From Iodobacter violaceini (lineage in GTDB: Bacteria; Pseudomonadota; Gammaproteobacteria; Burkholderiales; Chitinibacteraceae), in the NCBI RefSeq assembly GCF_011601265.1, contig NZ_JAAOLX010000003.1, positions 372,001 through 436,000 of the forward strand: a stretch of 64,000 nt of DNA, in the 5' to 3' direction. A model generated the notes under the pieces. It saw only the letters and a program-made list of their open reading frames with translations. It was not told the origin of the DNA and searched no databases. Below are positions 16,480 through 25,025 of the stretch, in pieces. The translations under genes were made by a program, and so were the position numbers. Every line of letters begins with the position of its first letter. Position 1 is the stretch's first letter.

Positions 16480-17763
16480 TTACTTTTTTGAAGCACGATA
16501 AGCCGCTATTTCACTCAGTTTAATGCCCTCAGGCGCCGCCCGGTATTTGCCGTGCACGATGCGCTGCGCGCGGTAAATACCAGTGTGCCCGGAGAATAAA
16601 TAGCTCACTACGCAGGCTAATGCTGCATACACGCCCACTTCTGCCCCAAACATTTCCATCGCCATCAGCGTAGAAGCAATGGGCGTATTGGCCGCACCGG
16701 CAAATACAGCCACAAAGCCCAGACCAGCAAGAAAAGCAAAATGCAGATTTAAAAATGGCGCCAGTACATTGCCCAGGGTCGCGCCAATATAAAATAGAGG
16801 CGTGACTTCGCCGCCTTTAAAGCCACTGCCAAGCGACGCCACAGTAAATGCAAATTTCGCGGCAAAATCGTAATTTGCCATCGGGTGCTGAAAAGATTCG
16901 ATAATTGTTGGGATGCCCAGCCCCAAGTAACGCTCAGCACCTGAAAACCAGGCCACCAAAGCAATCAGCAGCCCGCCAATAAAGGGGCGGAGCGGCGGGT
17001 AGTGAATGAGCTTTTTCATTCCAGCTGCAAGCTGGTGTGTGACATTGGCAAAGCTGCGCGCAACCAGACCAAAAATCGCCCCGGCCAGCAAAACAGCGGC
17101 CAAAACCCAAAGGCTAACCGGGGGGATGGCCCCAATCAGATAATGCGTATGATGCACGCCCCACAAGAGGCCCACCTGATCGGCCACCACGGCAGCAACA
17201 AGGCAGGGCCAGATGGCATCAACCCGCATACGGCCAATCGCCAGCACTTCAAAACCAAACACAGCGCCTGCCAGCGGCGTGCCAAATACAGAGGCAAAGC
17301 CCGCGCTGATCCCCGCCATCAGCAATAAGCGCCGGTCGCCATTTTGTAAGCGAAACAGCCGGGTCAGCTGATCAGCCAGCGCCGCGCCCATTTGCACTGC
17401 CGTGCCTTCACGCCCTACCGAGGCGCCAAAAATATGGGAAACCACGGTGCCGCCCAAAACCAAAGGCGCCATCCTGAGCGGGATAATTTTTTGCGGATCA
17501 TTAATCTCATCAATCAGCAGATTATTGCCTGCCTCAACCTGCTTACCAAAGCGCCAGTAAATCCAGCCAACGATCCCCCCCGCCATGGGCAAGCCCGCCA
17601 GCAGCCAGGGATAATCCAGCCTTGTCGTAGTCGCCCAGTCTAAAGCAAACAGAAAAAACGCCGAGGCCGTGCCAGCGAGAATACCAACCAAAACAGCCAG
17701 CAACAGCCATTTGGCTAAAGCCAGCAGTACAAACCATTGTTCCTGTGCTTTTGAAAAACGCAT
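16480..17763 (-). CDS. CLC-family transporter, probable fluoride/proton antiporter type
   Basis: A 427-residue membrane protein with the CLC fold of about ten or more membrane segments. The external gating glutamate is Glu119 in GASVGREGTAVQMG, where ordinary CLCs have G(K/R)EGP. The anion-site loop that is GSGIP in chloride CLCs reads EAGNNLLIDE here (residues 77-86), and the second filter element reads GSGFKGGEVTPLF. Replacement of the serine loop and the GREGT form are features of the CLC-F fluoride exporter clade, so this is probably a fluoride/proton antiporter protecting against fluoride. This is family knowledge plus inference. It lies 10 bases after mgtE and is probably translated from the same mRNA. 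I found no fluoride riboswitch before it or before mgtE. Confidence 0.8.
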   Translation of the reverse strand: MRFSKAQEQWFVLLALAKWLLLAVLVGILAGTASAFFLFALDWATTTRLDYPWLLAGLPMAGGIVGWIYWRFGKQVEAGNNLLIDEINDPQKIIPLRMAPLVLGGTVVSHIFGASVGREGTAVQMGAALADQLTRLFRLQNGDRRLLLMAGISAGFASVFGTPLAGAVFGFEVLAIGRMRVDAIWPCLVAAVVADQVGLLWGVHHTHYLIGAIPPVSLWVLAAVLLAGAIFGLVARSFANVTHQLAAGMKKLIHYPPLRPFIGGLLIALVAWFSGAERYLGLGIPTIIESFQHPMANYDFAAKFAFTVASLGSGFKGGEVTPLFYIGATLGNVLAPFLNLHFAFLAGLGFVAVFAGAANTPIASTLMAMEMFGAEVGVYAALACVVSYLFSGHTGIYRAQRIVHGKYRAAPEGIKLSEIAAYRASKK

Positions 17764-17773
17764 ACTCTGCCCA

Positions 17774-19210
17774 TTACATCAGGAAGACCGAAGCCAGCCC
17801 AAGGAAAATAAAAAAGCCCATCGAATCGGTGGTGGCGGTCAGCAGGACTGATGAGCCATATGCCGGATCACGTCCCAATTTTTGCATGGTGAGCGGCACT
17901 AAAATCCCCACAAGAGCCGCAACTAACAGATTCAGCATCATGGCCGCCATCATCACCACGCCCAACGAAACCTGGCGGTAAAGCAGCCATGCAATTACGC
18001 CCAGTACGCTGCCCCAAACCAGGCCATTTAAAAGCGCAATACCCACTTCCTTGCCAATCAGGCGGCTTGAATTACTCGGTGTAATTTGCCCTAAAGCCAG
18101 GCCGCGAATAATCAGGGTAATGGTTTGCGTACCGGTATTACCGCCAATGCCCGAAACAATCGGCATCAGAGCGGCCAGCGCCACTAAATGGGTAATGGTT
18201 TCTTCAAAAGCGCCAATCACGCGGCTGGCCACAAAAGCGGTACAGATATTCACCGCCAGCCATGGCCAGCGGTTTTTAGCGGATTTCCACACGCTGGAAA
18301 ACAGATCTTCTTCTTTCAAACCGGCCAGAGACAAGACTTCGGCGTCAGATTCTTCACGAATCACGTCCACCATCATATCCACCGTCAGGCGGCCAATCAC
18401 TTTATGGTTGGAATCCACCACCGGTGCAGACACTAAGTCATAACGCTCGAACGCCTGCGCGGCATCCCCGGCATCATCGTGGCCGCGAAAAGTCACTACA
18501 TCAGTGGCCATGGCATCGTGCACGGTTAAATCGGGATCGGAAACCAGCAGGTGATTAATCGCCAGCACGCCTTTAAGCACCTGCTCGTGATCAACCACAA
18601 ATAATTTATCGGTGTGATTAGGCAGCTCGTCAAAGCGGCGCAGATAGCGCAGCACCACTTCCAGGGTAACGTCATCCCGGATAGTGACCATCTCAAAATC
18701 CATTAAGGAGCCAACTTCATCCTCAGGATATGAAAGCGCCGATTGCAGCTGCGCCCGCTCCTCCTCATCCAGCCCGCCTAATAATTCAGAACGTACCTCA
18801 TTGGATAAATCCGGCACAAGGTCAGCCAGCTCGTCAGCATCCAGATGCTCGGCCGCGGCGATAATCTCGTAGTTTTCCATATCGGCCAGCAGCGATTCAC
18901 GCACTGCATCGGATACTTCCAGCAAGATTTCGCCATCATGCTCGGATTTCACCAGCTCCCAAACCAGCAAGCGATCAAATAAAGGCAAGGCCTCTAAGAT
19001 GTGCGCTACGTCTGCGGGGTGCAAACTCGCCAGCTTTTTTTGTAACTCGACCAAATTCTGCTTATGCACCAGCTGCTCAACCAGCTCGTGCTTAGCCATA
19101 TCCTGACGATGCACCATATCTTCAACAACGCGATGCCTGTCCAACAGGCGAACAACCTGTTGCAAGCTTTCCTGAAGGCTTTCTTGCTGTTTGCGGGTGA
19201 CTATCGTCAT
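17774..19210 (-). CDS. mgtE: Magnesium transporter MgtE
   Basis: A 478-residue magnesium channel. The N-terminal superhelical domain (about 1-140) contains LHPADVAHILEALPLFDRLLVWELV and the acidic Mg-sensing surface (LDADELADLVPDLSNEV). A CBS pair (about 145-275) includes DKLFVVDHEQVLKGVLAINHLL and VSAPVVDSNHKVIGRLTVDMMVDVIREE. The membrane domain (about 295-478) holds PIVSGIGGNTGTQTITLIIRGLALG, the pore-lining block, and ends GFFIFLGLASVFLM. Start 19210 has GGAA upstream; ATG/other starts to 19261 would add non-conserved residues. First gene of a two-gene unit with the CLC transporter. Magnesium-dependent closing is known for the family. Confidence 0.93.
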   Translation of the reverse strand: MTIVTRKQQESLQESLQQVVRLLDRHRVVEDMVHRQDMAKHELVEQLVHKQNLVELQKKLASLHPADVAHILEALPLFDRLLVWELVKSEHDGEILLEVSDAVRESLLADMENYEIIAAAEHLDADELADLVPDLSNEVRSELLGGLDEEERAQLQSALSYPEDEVGSLMDFEMVTIRDDVTLEVVLRYLRRFDELPNHTDKLFVVDHEQVLKGVLAINHLLVSDPDLTVHDAMATDVVTFRGHDDAGDAAQAFERYDLVSAPVVDSNHKVIGRLTVDMMVDVIREESDAEVLSLAGLKEEDLFSSVWKSAKNRWPWLAVNICTAFVASRVIGAFEETITHLVALAALMPIVSGIGGNTGTQTITLIIRGLALGQITPSNSSRLIGKEVGIALLNGLVWGSVLGVIAWLLYRQVSLGVVMMAAMMLNLLVAALVGILVPLTMQKLGRDPAYGSSVLLTATTDSMGFFIFLGLASVFLM

Positions 19211-19709
19211 GCCGGGAATTCCAAAAAGAAGGGTGTTAAAAGACGTGCGCGAGTTTATCACGTCATCGCACCATGACGTTTATGCAAAGTTTGGGTTTAG
19301 CCCATTCTGTGCCATGAAATAAAGCCCATCATGCAAAGAATAAAATGCAAATTGCATACAAGATAATATCTTTATTTTTTTGCAAAAAACTCCGCATGAA
19401 CATCAGAGATTTTCAGCGTTCTGCAGCTTATATTTAAAGGATAAATATGCAGATAAAAAGGAGTATCCCCAAAACACAAATCCGGGCAAAAAGATCACTT
19501 TCTTCCGGGAAGAATACTTGTATTTATTTCGTTTTCGCCAAAGCCTGTTTTCAAGCGTGCTGCTTATCTGTTACCAAAAACAAGTTTTTCCCCGTTTTTA
19601 CTATTCTACCTTCTTAACAGGAGGAGCTTTAGCGCTCTGAAGAACAAAACAGCAGTATGATGTTTACATCATCCGGCATTTCGCTTTATCTGACTCTGAT
19701 GAACGACTT
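19211..19709. other. Gene-free leader region between mgtE and the GGDEF-EAL gene
   Basis: Contains a perfect hairpin CGTCAT (19261-19266) / ATGACG (19273-19278) about 50 bases before the mgtE start, which may be an operator or a leader stem. An 86-codon open frame at 19380-19640 shows no signal, motif or plausible start site. AGGAGG at 19620-19625 is not followed by a start codon at normal distance. Confidence 0.5.
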
Positions 19710-22469
19710 ATGATGATTACCTCTTTGCAGCGACTCTCTATCCGCATCCAGCTTTTTCTGCTGACGCTCGCCATTACACTGCCATTTGTTGTCATGCTGG
19801 GCCTCTTTTTGAATCATGAGCTGAAGCAGTTACATAAAGAGGCCTATGCAAAAGTACAAATCATTGCCAATAACTCGGCCTCTGACATTGCCAGTCGCTT
19901 ACATCGCTACCAGCAGACACTGCTTAGAATCGCCAGCAGGCCGCAGGTAAAAGCACTTGATCCACAACACTGCGATCCGCTTCTCAAAGAGTTTGTTCAG
20001 CTCTCTCCCGAATTCACCACCCTGTCTCTGCGGGACAAAAATGCACAGCCCATCTGCAGCTATTTAAGCCAGCCACCAAGCACCCGCCAGCTGGAGCAAT
20101 TCCCATGGTTTACCGAAGCAATACAAACGCAGCATTTCACCCTGGGTGACGCCGATGTGGGCAGCTCTTCCGGGCGCTGGGTTGCGGTACTGGCTCAGCC
20201 TGTTTTTAATCCCGCGCTGGGCGGGCTGCTCATTTTGCCTCTGGATTTACTCAAATTCAGCAAAGATGTTTTTCATAGCACGCCCGCACAAACCATTATC
20301 ACGGTAATCGATCAGCGCAATATCATTGCGCTTCACTCCGGGGATGCCGCAACATGGATCGGCCAAAAAACAAAATACACAACATCGGCCCGCCCCAATG
20401 AGCTAAGCATTATTAAAAATGAAGACGGCATCAGCCGGCTTAACTCATTTGCCACAGTACCGGGAACAAAATGGCGCGTATTTGCAGGGATTCCTGAGGC
20501 AGAAGTTTTTGCCGAATACACTCAATACTTATGGTACAGCCTTACTCTCAGCATCATTTTTCTTATACTGGCGCTGCTGCTGGCCTGGCGCATCAGTATA
20601 TTTATTATTCAGCCCATCAGCAGGCTGGTCCGCACAGCCAGACAGGTTGCAGAAGGCGATACCCATACCCGCGCCAGTGTGGATGGCCCTTTGGAAATCA
20701 AAGCCGTTGCAAAGCAATTTAACGGAATGCTCGATGCATGGCAGCACAGTGAGGCCGTTCGCTATGACTCAGCCTTACACACGCAAACGATCTTAGATAA
20801 CATGGCCGATGCGGTCATTACGATAAATCAACGCGGCATCATTGAATCTTTTAATCAGGCTGCCAGCGCCATTTTTGGCTATTCCCACGCAGAAATAACA
20901 GGGAAGAATATTTCCCTGCTGATGCCAGAGCCGCATCGCAGCCACCATGACAGCTATCTGCAAAACTATCAGTCCAGTGAAGCGCGCATTATTGGTGTTC
21001 CACGAGAGGTAGAAGGCCTGCGCAAAAATGGCCAGCTGTTTCCAATGAGCCTGTCGGTATCAAAAATCAATCTGACAGGAAGAATCACCTTTATTGGTTT
21101 GATCAGGGATATCACGCAAAACCGCGAAAACGAGCAGGAAATTCGCAGGCTTGCCTTTTATGACCCGCTGACAGGCCTTGCCAACCGGCGTTTACTGGCA
21201 GACAGGCTAAGGCAAGCCATGATTACCTCGGCTCGTAACGGCCAGCACGGGGCGCTGATGTTTTTAGACCTGGATCACTTCAAGCAGCTGAATGATAATT
21301 TAGGCCATGACCTGGGAGATCTCTTACTGCAGCAGGTGGCCGAAAGATTACAAAATTGTGTGCGGGAAGGAGACAGCGTGGCCCGTCTGGGCGGGGATGA
21401 GTTTGTTGTCCTGCTCGAAGAACTCAGCACCAATCCCCACGAGGCGGTTACGCAAACCGAGCTTATCGCCAGCAAAATACTGGAAGAACTTGGCCTGCCT
21501 TATGCGCTTAACGAGCATGTTTACTCCAGCACCCCCAGCATTGGTATTGTCTTATTTCTGGAAGACCTGGAAAGCATGGAGGAGCTGCTCAAAAAAGCCG
21601 ATGTGGCGATGTATCAGGCCAAAAGTGCGGGGCGGAATACGGCCCGTTTCTTTGACCCCGTGATGCAGGCCGCTGCTGCTGCACATGATGAATCAGTCAG
21701 GGATTTGCGCCGGGGTTTTGCAGGGCAGGAATTTGTACTGCAGTATCAGGTACAAGTGGATAACAACGGCGAGATAACCGGAGCCGAAGCCCTTGTTCGC
21801 TGGAATCACCCTGAGCGGGGTTTAGTTGCGCCACTTGAGTTTATTCCGCTTGCCGAAGAAACCGGCATCATTTTACCGCTGGGGCAATGGGTACTCGAAA
21901 CGGCCTGCAATCAGCTGCATCAATGGTCATTGCAGCCTTTAACCGCAAATTGGAGCATGGCCGTCAATGTAAGCGCCCTGCAGTTTACGCAGGCTAATTT
22001 TGTTGAACACGTCAGCTATGCCCTGAAAAAAACCGGAGTAAACCCCAGAAAGCTGAAATTAGAACTCACAGAAAGCATGCTGATCGACGATATAGAAGAC
22101 ATCATCGACAAAATGAATCATCTGAAAAAACAAGGAGTCAGCTTCTCTCTGGATGACTTTGGCACGGGATATTCATCCTTGTCCAATCTGAAACAACTGC
22201 CGCTGGATCAGCTTAAAATCGACCAGTCTTTTGTACAGGATATTATGTCCGATCCAAGCGACGCCATTATTGCACGCGCAATTATTGTGCTTGGGCACAG
22301 CCTTGGCCTGAAAGTGATTGCGGAAGGAGTGGAAACACAGGAGCAGCGCGATTTTCTAATGGTGATTGGCTGCGTGGCTTTTCAAGGCAACTACTTTGGC
22401 AAGCCCCTGTTTGCGCATGAATTGAATATGCAAACTGATCCAGGCGATGCTGCAGCCAGCAGCATATAA
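19710..22469 (+). CDS. Membrane sensor with PAS, GGDEF and EAL domains
   Basis: A 919-residue cyclic-di-GMP regulator. Membrane segment about 12-33, an extracytoplasmic Cache-like sensor about 40-270, a second membrane segment about 272-298, HAMP about 298-350 and PAS about 356-470 (ILDNMADAVITINQRGIIESF, with MPEPHRSHH heme-PAS-like sequence). The GGDEF domain is about 480-640, with intact GGDEF near residue 560 and an RxxD inhibitory site (REGD) five residues before it. The EAL domain is about 660-910, with EALVRWNHP, ELTESMLIDD, DDFGTGYSSL and KIDQSF all intact. Both synthesis and hydrolysis of c-di-GMP are therefore possible. MMPEPHR-type PAS domains of the FixL kind can bind heme and sense oxygen, an inference worth testing. 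The gene stands alone with its own terminator. Confidence 0.92.
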   Translation: MMITSLQRLSIRIQLFLLTLAITLPFVVMLGLFLNHELKQLHKEAYAKVQIIANNSASDIASRLHRYQQTLLRIASRPQVKALDPQHCDPLLKEFVQLSPEFTTLSLRDKNAQPICSYLSQPPSTRQLEQFPWFTEAIQTQHFTLGDADVGSSSGRWVAVLAQPVFNPALGGLLILPLDLLKFSKDVFHSTPAQTIITVIDQRNIIALHSGDAATWIGQKTKYTTSARPNELSIIKNEDGISRLNSFATVPGTKWRVFAGIPEAEVFAEYTQYLWYSLTLSIIFLILALLLAWRISIFIIQPISRLVRTARQVAEGDTHTRASVDGPLEIKAVAKQFNGMLDAWQHSEAVRYDSALHTQTILDNMADAVITINQRGIIESFNQAASAIFGYSHAEITGKNISLLMPEPHRSHHDSYLQNYQSSEARIIGVPREVEGLRKNGQLFPMSLSVSKINLTGRITFIGLIRDITQNRENEQEIRRLAFYDPLTGLANRRLLADRLRQAMITSARNGQHGALMFLDLDHFKQLNDNLGHDLGDLLLQQVAERLQNCVREGDSVARLGGDEFVVLLEELSTNPHEAVTQTELIASKILEELGLPYALNEHVYSSTPSIGIVLFLEDLESMEELLKKADVAMYQAKSAGRNTARFFDPVMQAAAAAHDESVRDLRRGFAGQEFVLQYQVQVDNNGEITGAEALVRWNHPERGLVAPLEFIPLAEETGIILPLGQWVLETACNQLHQWSLQPLTANWSMAVNVSALQFTQANFVEHVSYALKKTGVNPRKLKLELTESMLIDDIEDIIDKMNHLKKQGVSFSLDDFGTGYSSLSNLKQLPLDQLKIDQSFVQDIMSDPSDAIIARAIIVLGHSLGLKVIAEGVETQEQRDFLMVIGCVAFQGNYFGKPLFAHELNMQTDPGDAAASSI

Positions 22470-22473
22470 ATCA

Positions 22474-22503
22474 GTAAAAGTGAGCGTTTCCGCCCACTTT
22501 TAC
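22474..22503. terminator. Bidirectional terminator
   Basis: GTAAAAGTGAGCG (22474-22486) pairs with CGCCCACTTTTAC (22491-22503), one internal mismatch, four-base loop TTTC. It separates the convergent GGDEF-EAL gene and PspA-like gene. Confidence 0.85.
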
Positions 22504-22522
22504 TTAAAACAACAGCACCGTC

Positions 22523-23272
22523 TTAAGCTTTGCCCGACAAGCGCTGTAAACGCTGCAACGCCGTTTCACCGCTGGCAGAGGCCGCCACAGATTGCCTGAT
22601 TGCCGCAATTTCAGCCGCCTGATCCAATGGCTTTTGCGCGATATCTGTAATAATTTTCATCCCGGCCGCTTCATTCGATACCTTTTCTGCCCGGCGGGTT
22701 AAAGCACTTAAAGCGTTAGAATTATTCGATACGCCTTTAAAACCGGCCAATTGTTCCTGCCTTGCCTGACGGGCTGCCTGCAAATCTTTTTGTGCTTCAG
22801 CGGCAGCAAGCGCTTGCAACGCTTTTTTCGCCGCAGCATCAAAATCAGCCAATTGCTGGGAAAGCTGCTTCACGATTTCTTCAAACTCACCCATAAATTC
22901 ACGGGCATCCGCAGCTTCTTGTTCTTCCTGCGCCACGCGGCCTTTATTGGCCTCCAGCTCATCGCAAAACACTGTCACGGTGGCTTCAGAAATTGTGCCC
23001 GCAGATAAACGTGCAGCCAGGGTTTCTAAGGCTTTTTCATCGTTAGCAATCAGGGCCTTTAAATCATCAACATCTTTTTGCTCTTTGGCAAAATCAGCTC
23101 TGGCCTTGGCTAATTTTTGTGCCGAATCCTGCAACACGCTGCGCAGCTGATCACGATCTGCTTCGGTTGCCGTTTCAGGATCAAAATTTGCAATCACGCC
23201 AGAGATTTTGTCCCCGAGCGCACTGAAGTGTTTTGCAACTAAACGTGCCGTTAAATTCCAACCTGAAGACAT
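22523..23272 (-). CDS. PspA/IM30-like coiled-coil protein (YjfJ-type)
   Basis: A 249-residue, mostly helical protein with no signal peptide or membrane segment. Long coiled-coil stretches rich in Ala, Lys, Glu and Gln span about residues 45-185 (DSAQKLAKARADFAKEQKDVDDLKALI; ALQALAAAEAQKDLQAARQARQEQ). This and its neighbour DUF2491 match the E. coli yjfJ-yjfK arrangement, where YjfJ is a PspA/IM30 relative. PspA-family proteins bind stressed inner membranes. AAAGGAAATCC precedes the start. It is third gene of the 24875-to-22523 run, 79 bases after the DUF2491 gene. Membrane-protective function is inferred from family. Confidence 0.75.
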   Translation of the reverse strand: MSSGWNLTARLVAKHFSALGDKISGVIANFDPETATEADRDQLRSVLQDSAQKLAKARADFAKEQKDVDDLKALIANDEKALETLAARLSAGTISEATVTVFCDELEANKGRVAQEEQEAADAREFMGEFEEIVKQLSQQLADFDAAAKKALQALAAAEAQKDLQAARQARQEQLAGFKGVSNNSNALSALTRRAEKVSNEAAGMKIITDIAQKPLDQAAEIAAIRQSVAASASGETALQRLQRLSGKA

Positions 23273-23351
23273 AGGATTTCCTTTATTAAAGAAAGTGACT
23301 TTCGCATAAATATTGGGCTTCGCAAGCTCAGCACCAGGCTACATCCAGCAA

Positions 23352-24122
23352 TTACTGCACGGTGATTCGTTCCAGCTCTAAAGGTAAACCAATCATAAAA
23401 TCAACGTGAATGGCGCGTTTTGAGTAATCGCCATCTTCGCTTGTCACGACTTCTGTACTAATTAATAAGTATTCCGGGCCACTGGCCAATTGGCGCACAT
23501 AGGGCATAAAGCAGATATTCTGACTTAAGCCCTGCGCGCCCATTGCATCATCAATCCGCACTTCTGAGCCGGTAAAAGGAGGAATAAACTCCACTTCGGC
23601 ACTGCCTGCATCACGCTGATATTCCAGCTGCTCTTCCCCGCCAAAGATCTCCGCAATTCTGCTGTCACTAAAACCCAGCTCCACAAACTGCTCGCGCGCT
23701 AAAGCGTAGCTCTGGCACCCCAAACCATAGCCCGCCTCACCGGTAAAGGCTTCCTGATCCTCCGCACTGGCTGGAAAAACACGCGTTAAGCGTGTGCAAT
23801 ACATGACTTCTTCCACCACGCCTGCCTGGTTTTGAAAGACCTGGATAAATTTTTCAGGCGTTTCATCGTTGCCGGTTTCAATATACAGGCGATATAAATG
23901 CCCCGATAAATTGATTTTTACCCGGCTTACCGCCTGAATCAGCATGCTTAAATTAGCAGGCGCTTCAATCACCGATCCACTGGTACTGGCGCGTATAAAA
24001 GGCGACATTTGCAAGGTAATCAGGCTGCCAATTCTGGCCCCCAAAGGCAAACCTGCATCCTGACGCTCTTCTTCTTTTGCAAATAATTTAGAACCGTAAT
24101 TAAACGCGTCTTTCCAGCCCAT
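23352..24122 (-). CDS. DUF2491 family protein (YjfK-like)
   Basis: A 256-residue soluble protein. It begins MGWKDAFNYGSKLF and contains GARIGSLITLQMSPFIRA, VEEVMYCTRLTRVFPASAED and HVDFMIGLPLELERITVQ, in keeping with DUF2491 (E. coli YjfK). The family regularly sits beside a PspA/IM30-like protein and membrane proteins of the DUF350 group. No enzymatic motif is visible. It has a tryptophan and aromatic-rich N-terminus that could contact membrane, but this is only an impression. Neighbours on both sides are on the same strand, suggesting one operon of three genes. Confidence 0.75.
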   Translation of the reverse strand: MGWKDAFNYGSKLFAKEEERQDAGLPLGARIGSLITLQMSPFIRASTSGSVIEAPANLSMLIQAVSRVKINLSGHLYRLYIETGNDETPEKFIQVFQNQAGVVEEVMYCTRLTRVFPASAEDQEAFTGEAGYGLGCQSYALAREQFVELGFSDSRIAEIFGGEEQLEYQRDAGSAEVEFIPPFTGSEVRIDDAMGAQGLSQNICFMPYVRQLASGPEYLLISTEVVTSEDGDYSKRAIHVDFMIGLPLELERITVQ

Positions 24123-24206
24123 TTTTACAATCCCTTATCCGTTACAAGGCGCGCTCGCCCGCTGCAAAAGCAACGATGTTTAAACCATAAGTGAATTAAG
24201 TTGATC

Positions 24207-24875
24207 TTAACGATCCCCTAAGGAGTAACGCTGCGGCGCCGCTTTTTTTCTTAAGAAAAAAGCCAGAATTAAAAAAGCGATGATAAATACAATCAAACCA
24301 AAGAAAAACACCCCCAGCCAGCCAGAAGACTGCTCCGGCTTTTGCGCCTGATTCTGTTGATTCTGTGCTGTGCCCTGCTGATGGCTGGAGCGGCTGATTG
24401 CATTGCCCAGCATATTGCCCAGCACCGATCCCGCCAAAGACTGGCCAAACGAGCCATTACGGTTAGGATTGCGCTCTGAATCCGCCTGCCGGTAGGGATC
24501 AGGAGCCTGCTGATTTTGATCAGGTTTGGGATTAGGAATATAAATATTTGAAGCCGGTTGCCGCGATCTGGCTTCCCGCTCATTCAGTGTCTTTAAAGCT
24601 TTATCTTTTTCTGCCGCACGGCTCATGCTTTTATTCGATGCAGACTGGCTGGGTGTGGTTTGAGTGTCGGTTTTCTTTGCGCTGCCAAAAACACCAAACG
24701 ATGTTTTTTTAGATTCACTGCTGCCGGTATTTTGCGGAGCAGAAGGCTTGCCCGATGATGATTTACTGCTGCGGGAAGAAGAAAACCCGCCGCTATAACT
24801 TTTGGACGACGATTTCGCCAAAGTGTTTCCCACCAGCAGCGTACAAAACACAATCACGATCCACTTCATGGTCAT
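24207..24875 (-). CDS. Ser-rich single-pass membrane protein of unknown function
   Basis: A 222-residue protein. Residues 1-20 form a signal peptide (IVIVFCTLLVGNTLA). A long low-complexity region rich in Ser, Lys, Gln and Asn follows (about 21-180), including SSSKSYSGGFSSSRSSKSSS and PNPKPDQNQQAPDPYRQADSE. One membrane helix lies near the C-terminus (WLGVFFFGLIVFIIAFLILAFFL, about 186-208), followed by a basic tail RKKAAPQRYSLGDR. The disordered part would therefore be outside the cytoplasm. I do not recognise a named family. It is first in the run with the DUF2491 and PspA-like genes, so it may be the membrane anchor or sensor of that system. Confidence 0.7.
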   Translation of the reverse strand: MTMKWIVIVFCTLLVGNTLAKSSSKSYSGGFSSSRSSKSSSGKPSAPQNTGSSESKKTSFGVFGSAKKTDTQTTPSQSASNKSMSRAAEKDKALKTLNEREARSRQPASNIYIPNPKPDQNQQAPDPYRQADSERNPNRNGSFGQSLAGSVLGNMLGNAISRSSHQQGTAQNQQNQAQKPEQSSGWLGVFFFGLIVFIIAFLILAFFLRKKAAPQRYSLGDR

Positions 24876-25025
24876 TTCTGATTCACCCTTGTACGATGCC
24901 AGTAAATATAACTGTTTTTACACTTGTATAAAAACATAAGTAAGCAACAAGCATGGATATGCTTAAGAATACGCAATATGGCGTGAAGGCCTCTGCACTT
25001 GTTTCTATACCACGAGCACTTATTA

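Noticed and set aside
17764-19400. Fluoride riboswitch before the CLC or mgtE gene
   Set aside because: I looked for its conserved stem-loop core in both leaders and did not see it.
19380-19640. 86-residue frame before the GGDEF-EAL gene
   Set aside because: No family, signal peptide or usable ribosome site; composition looks random.
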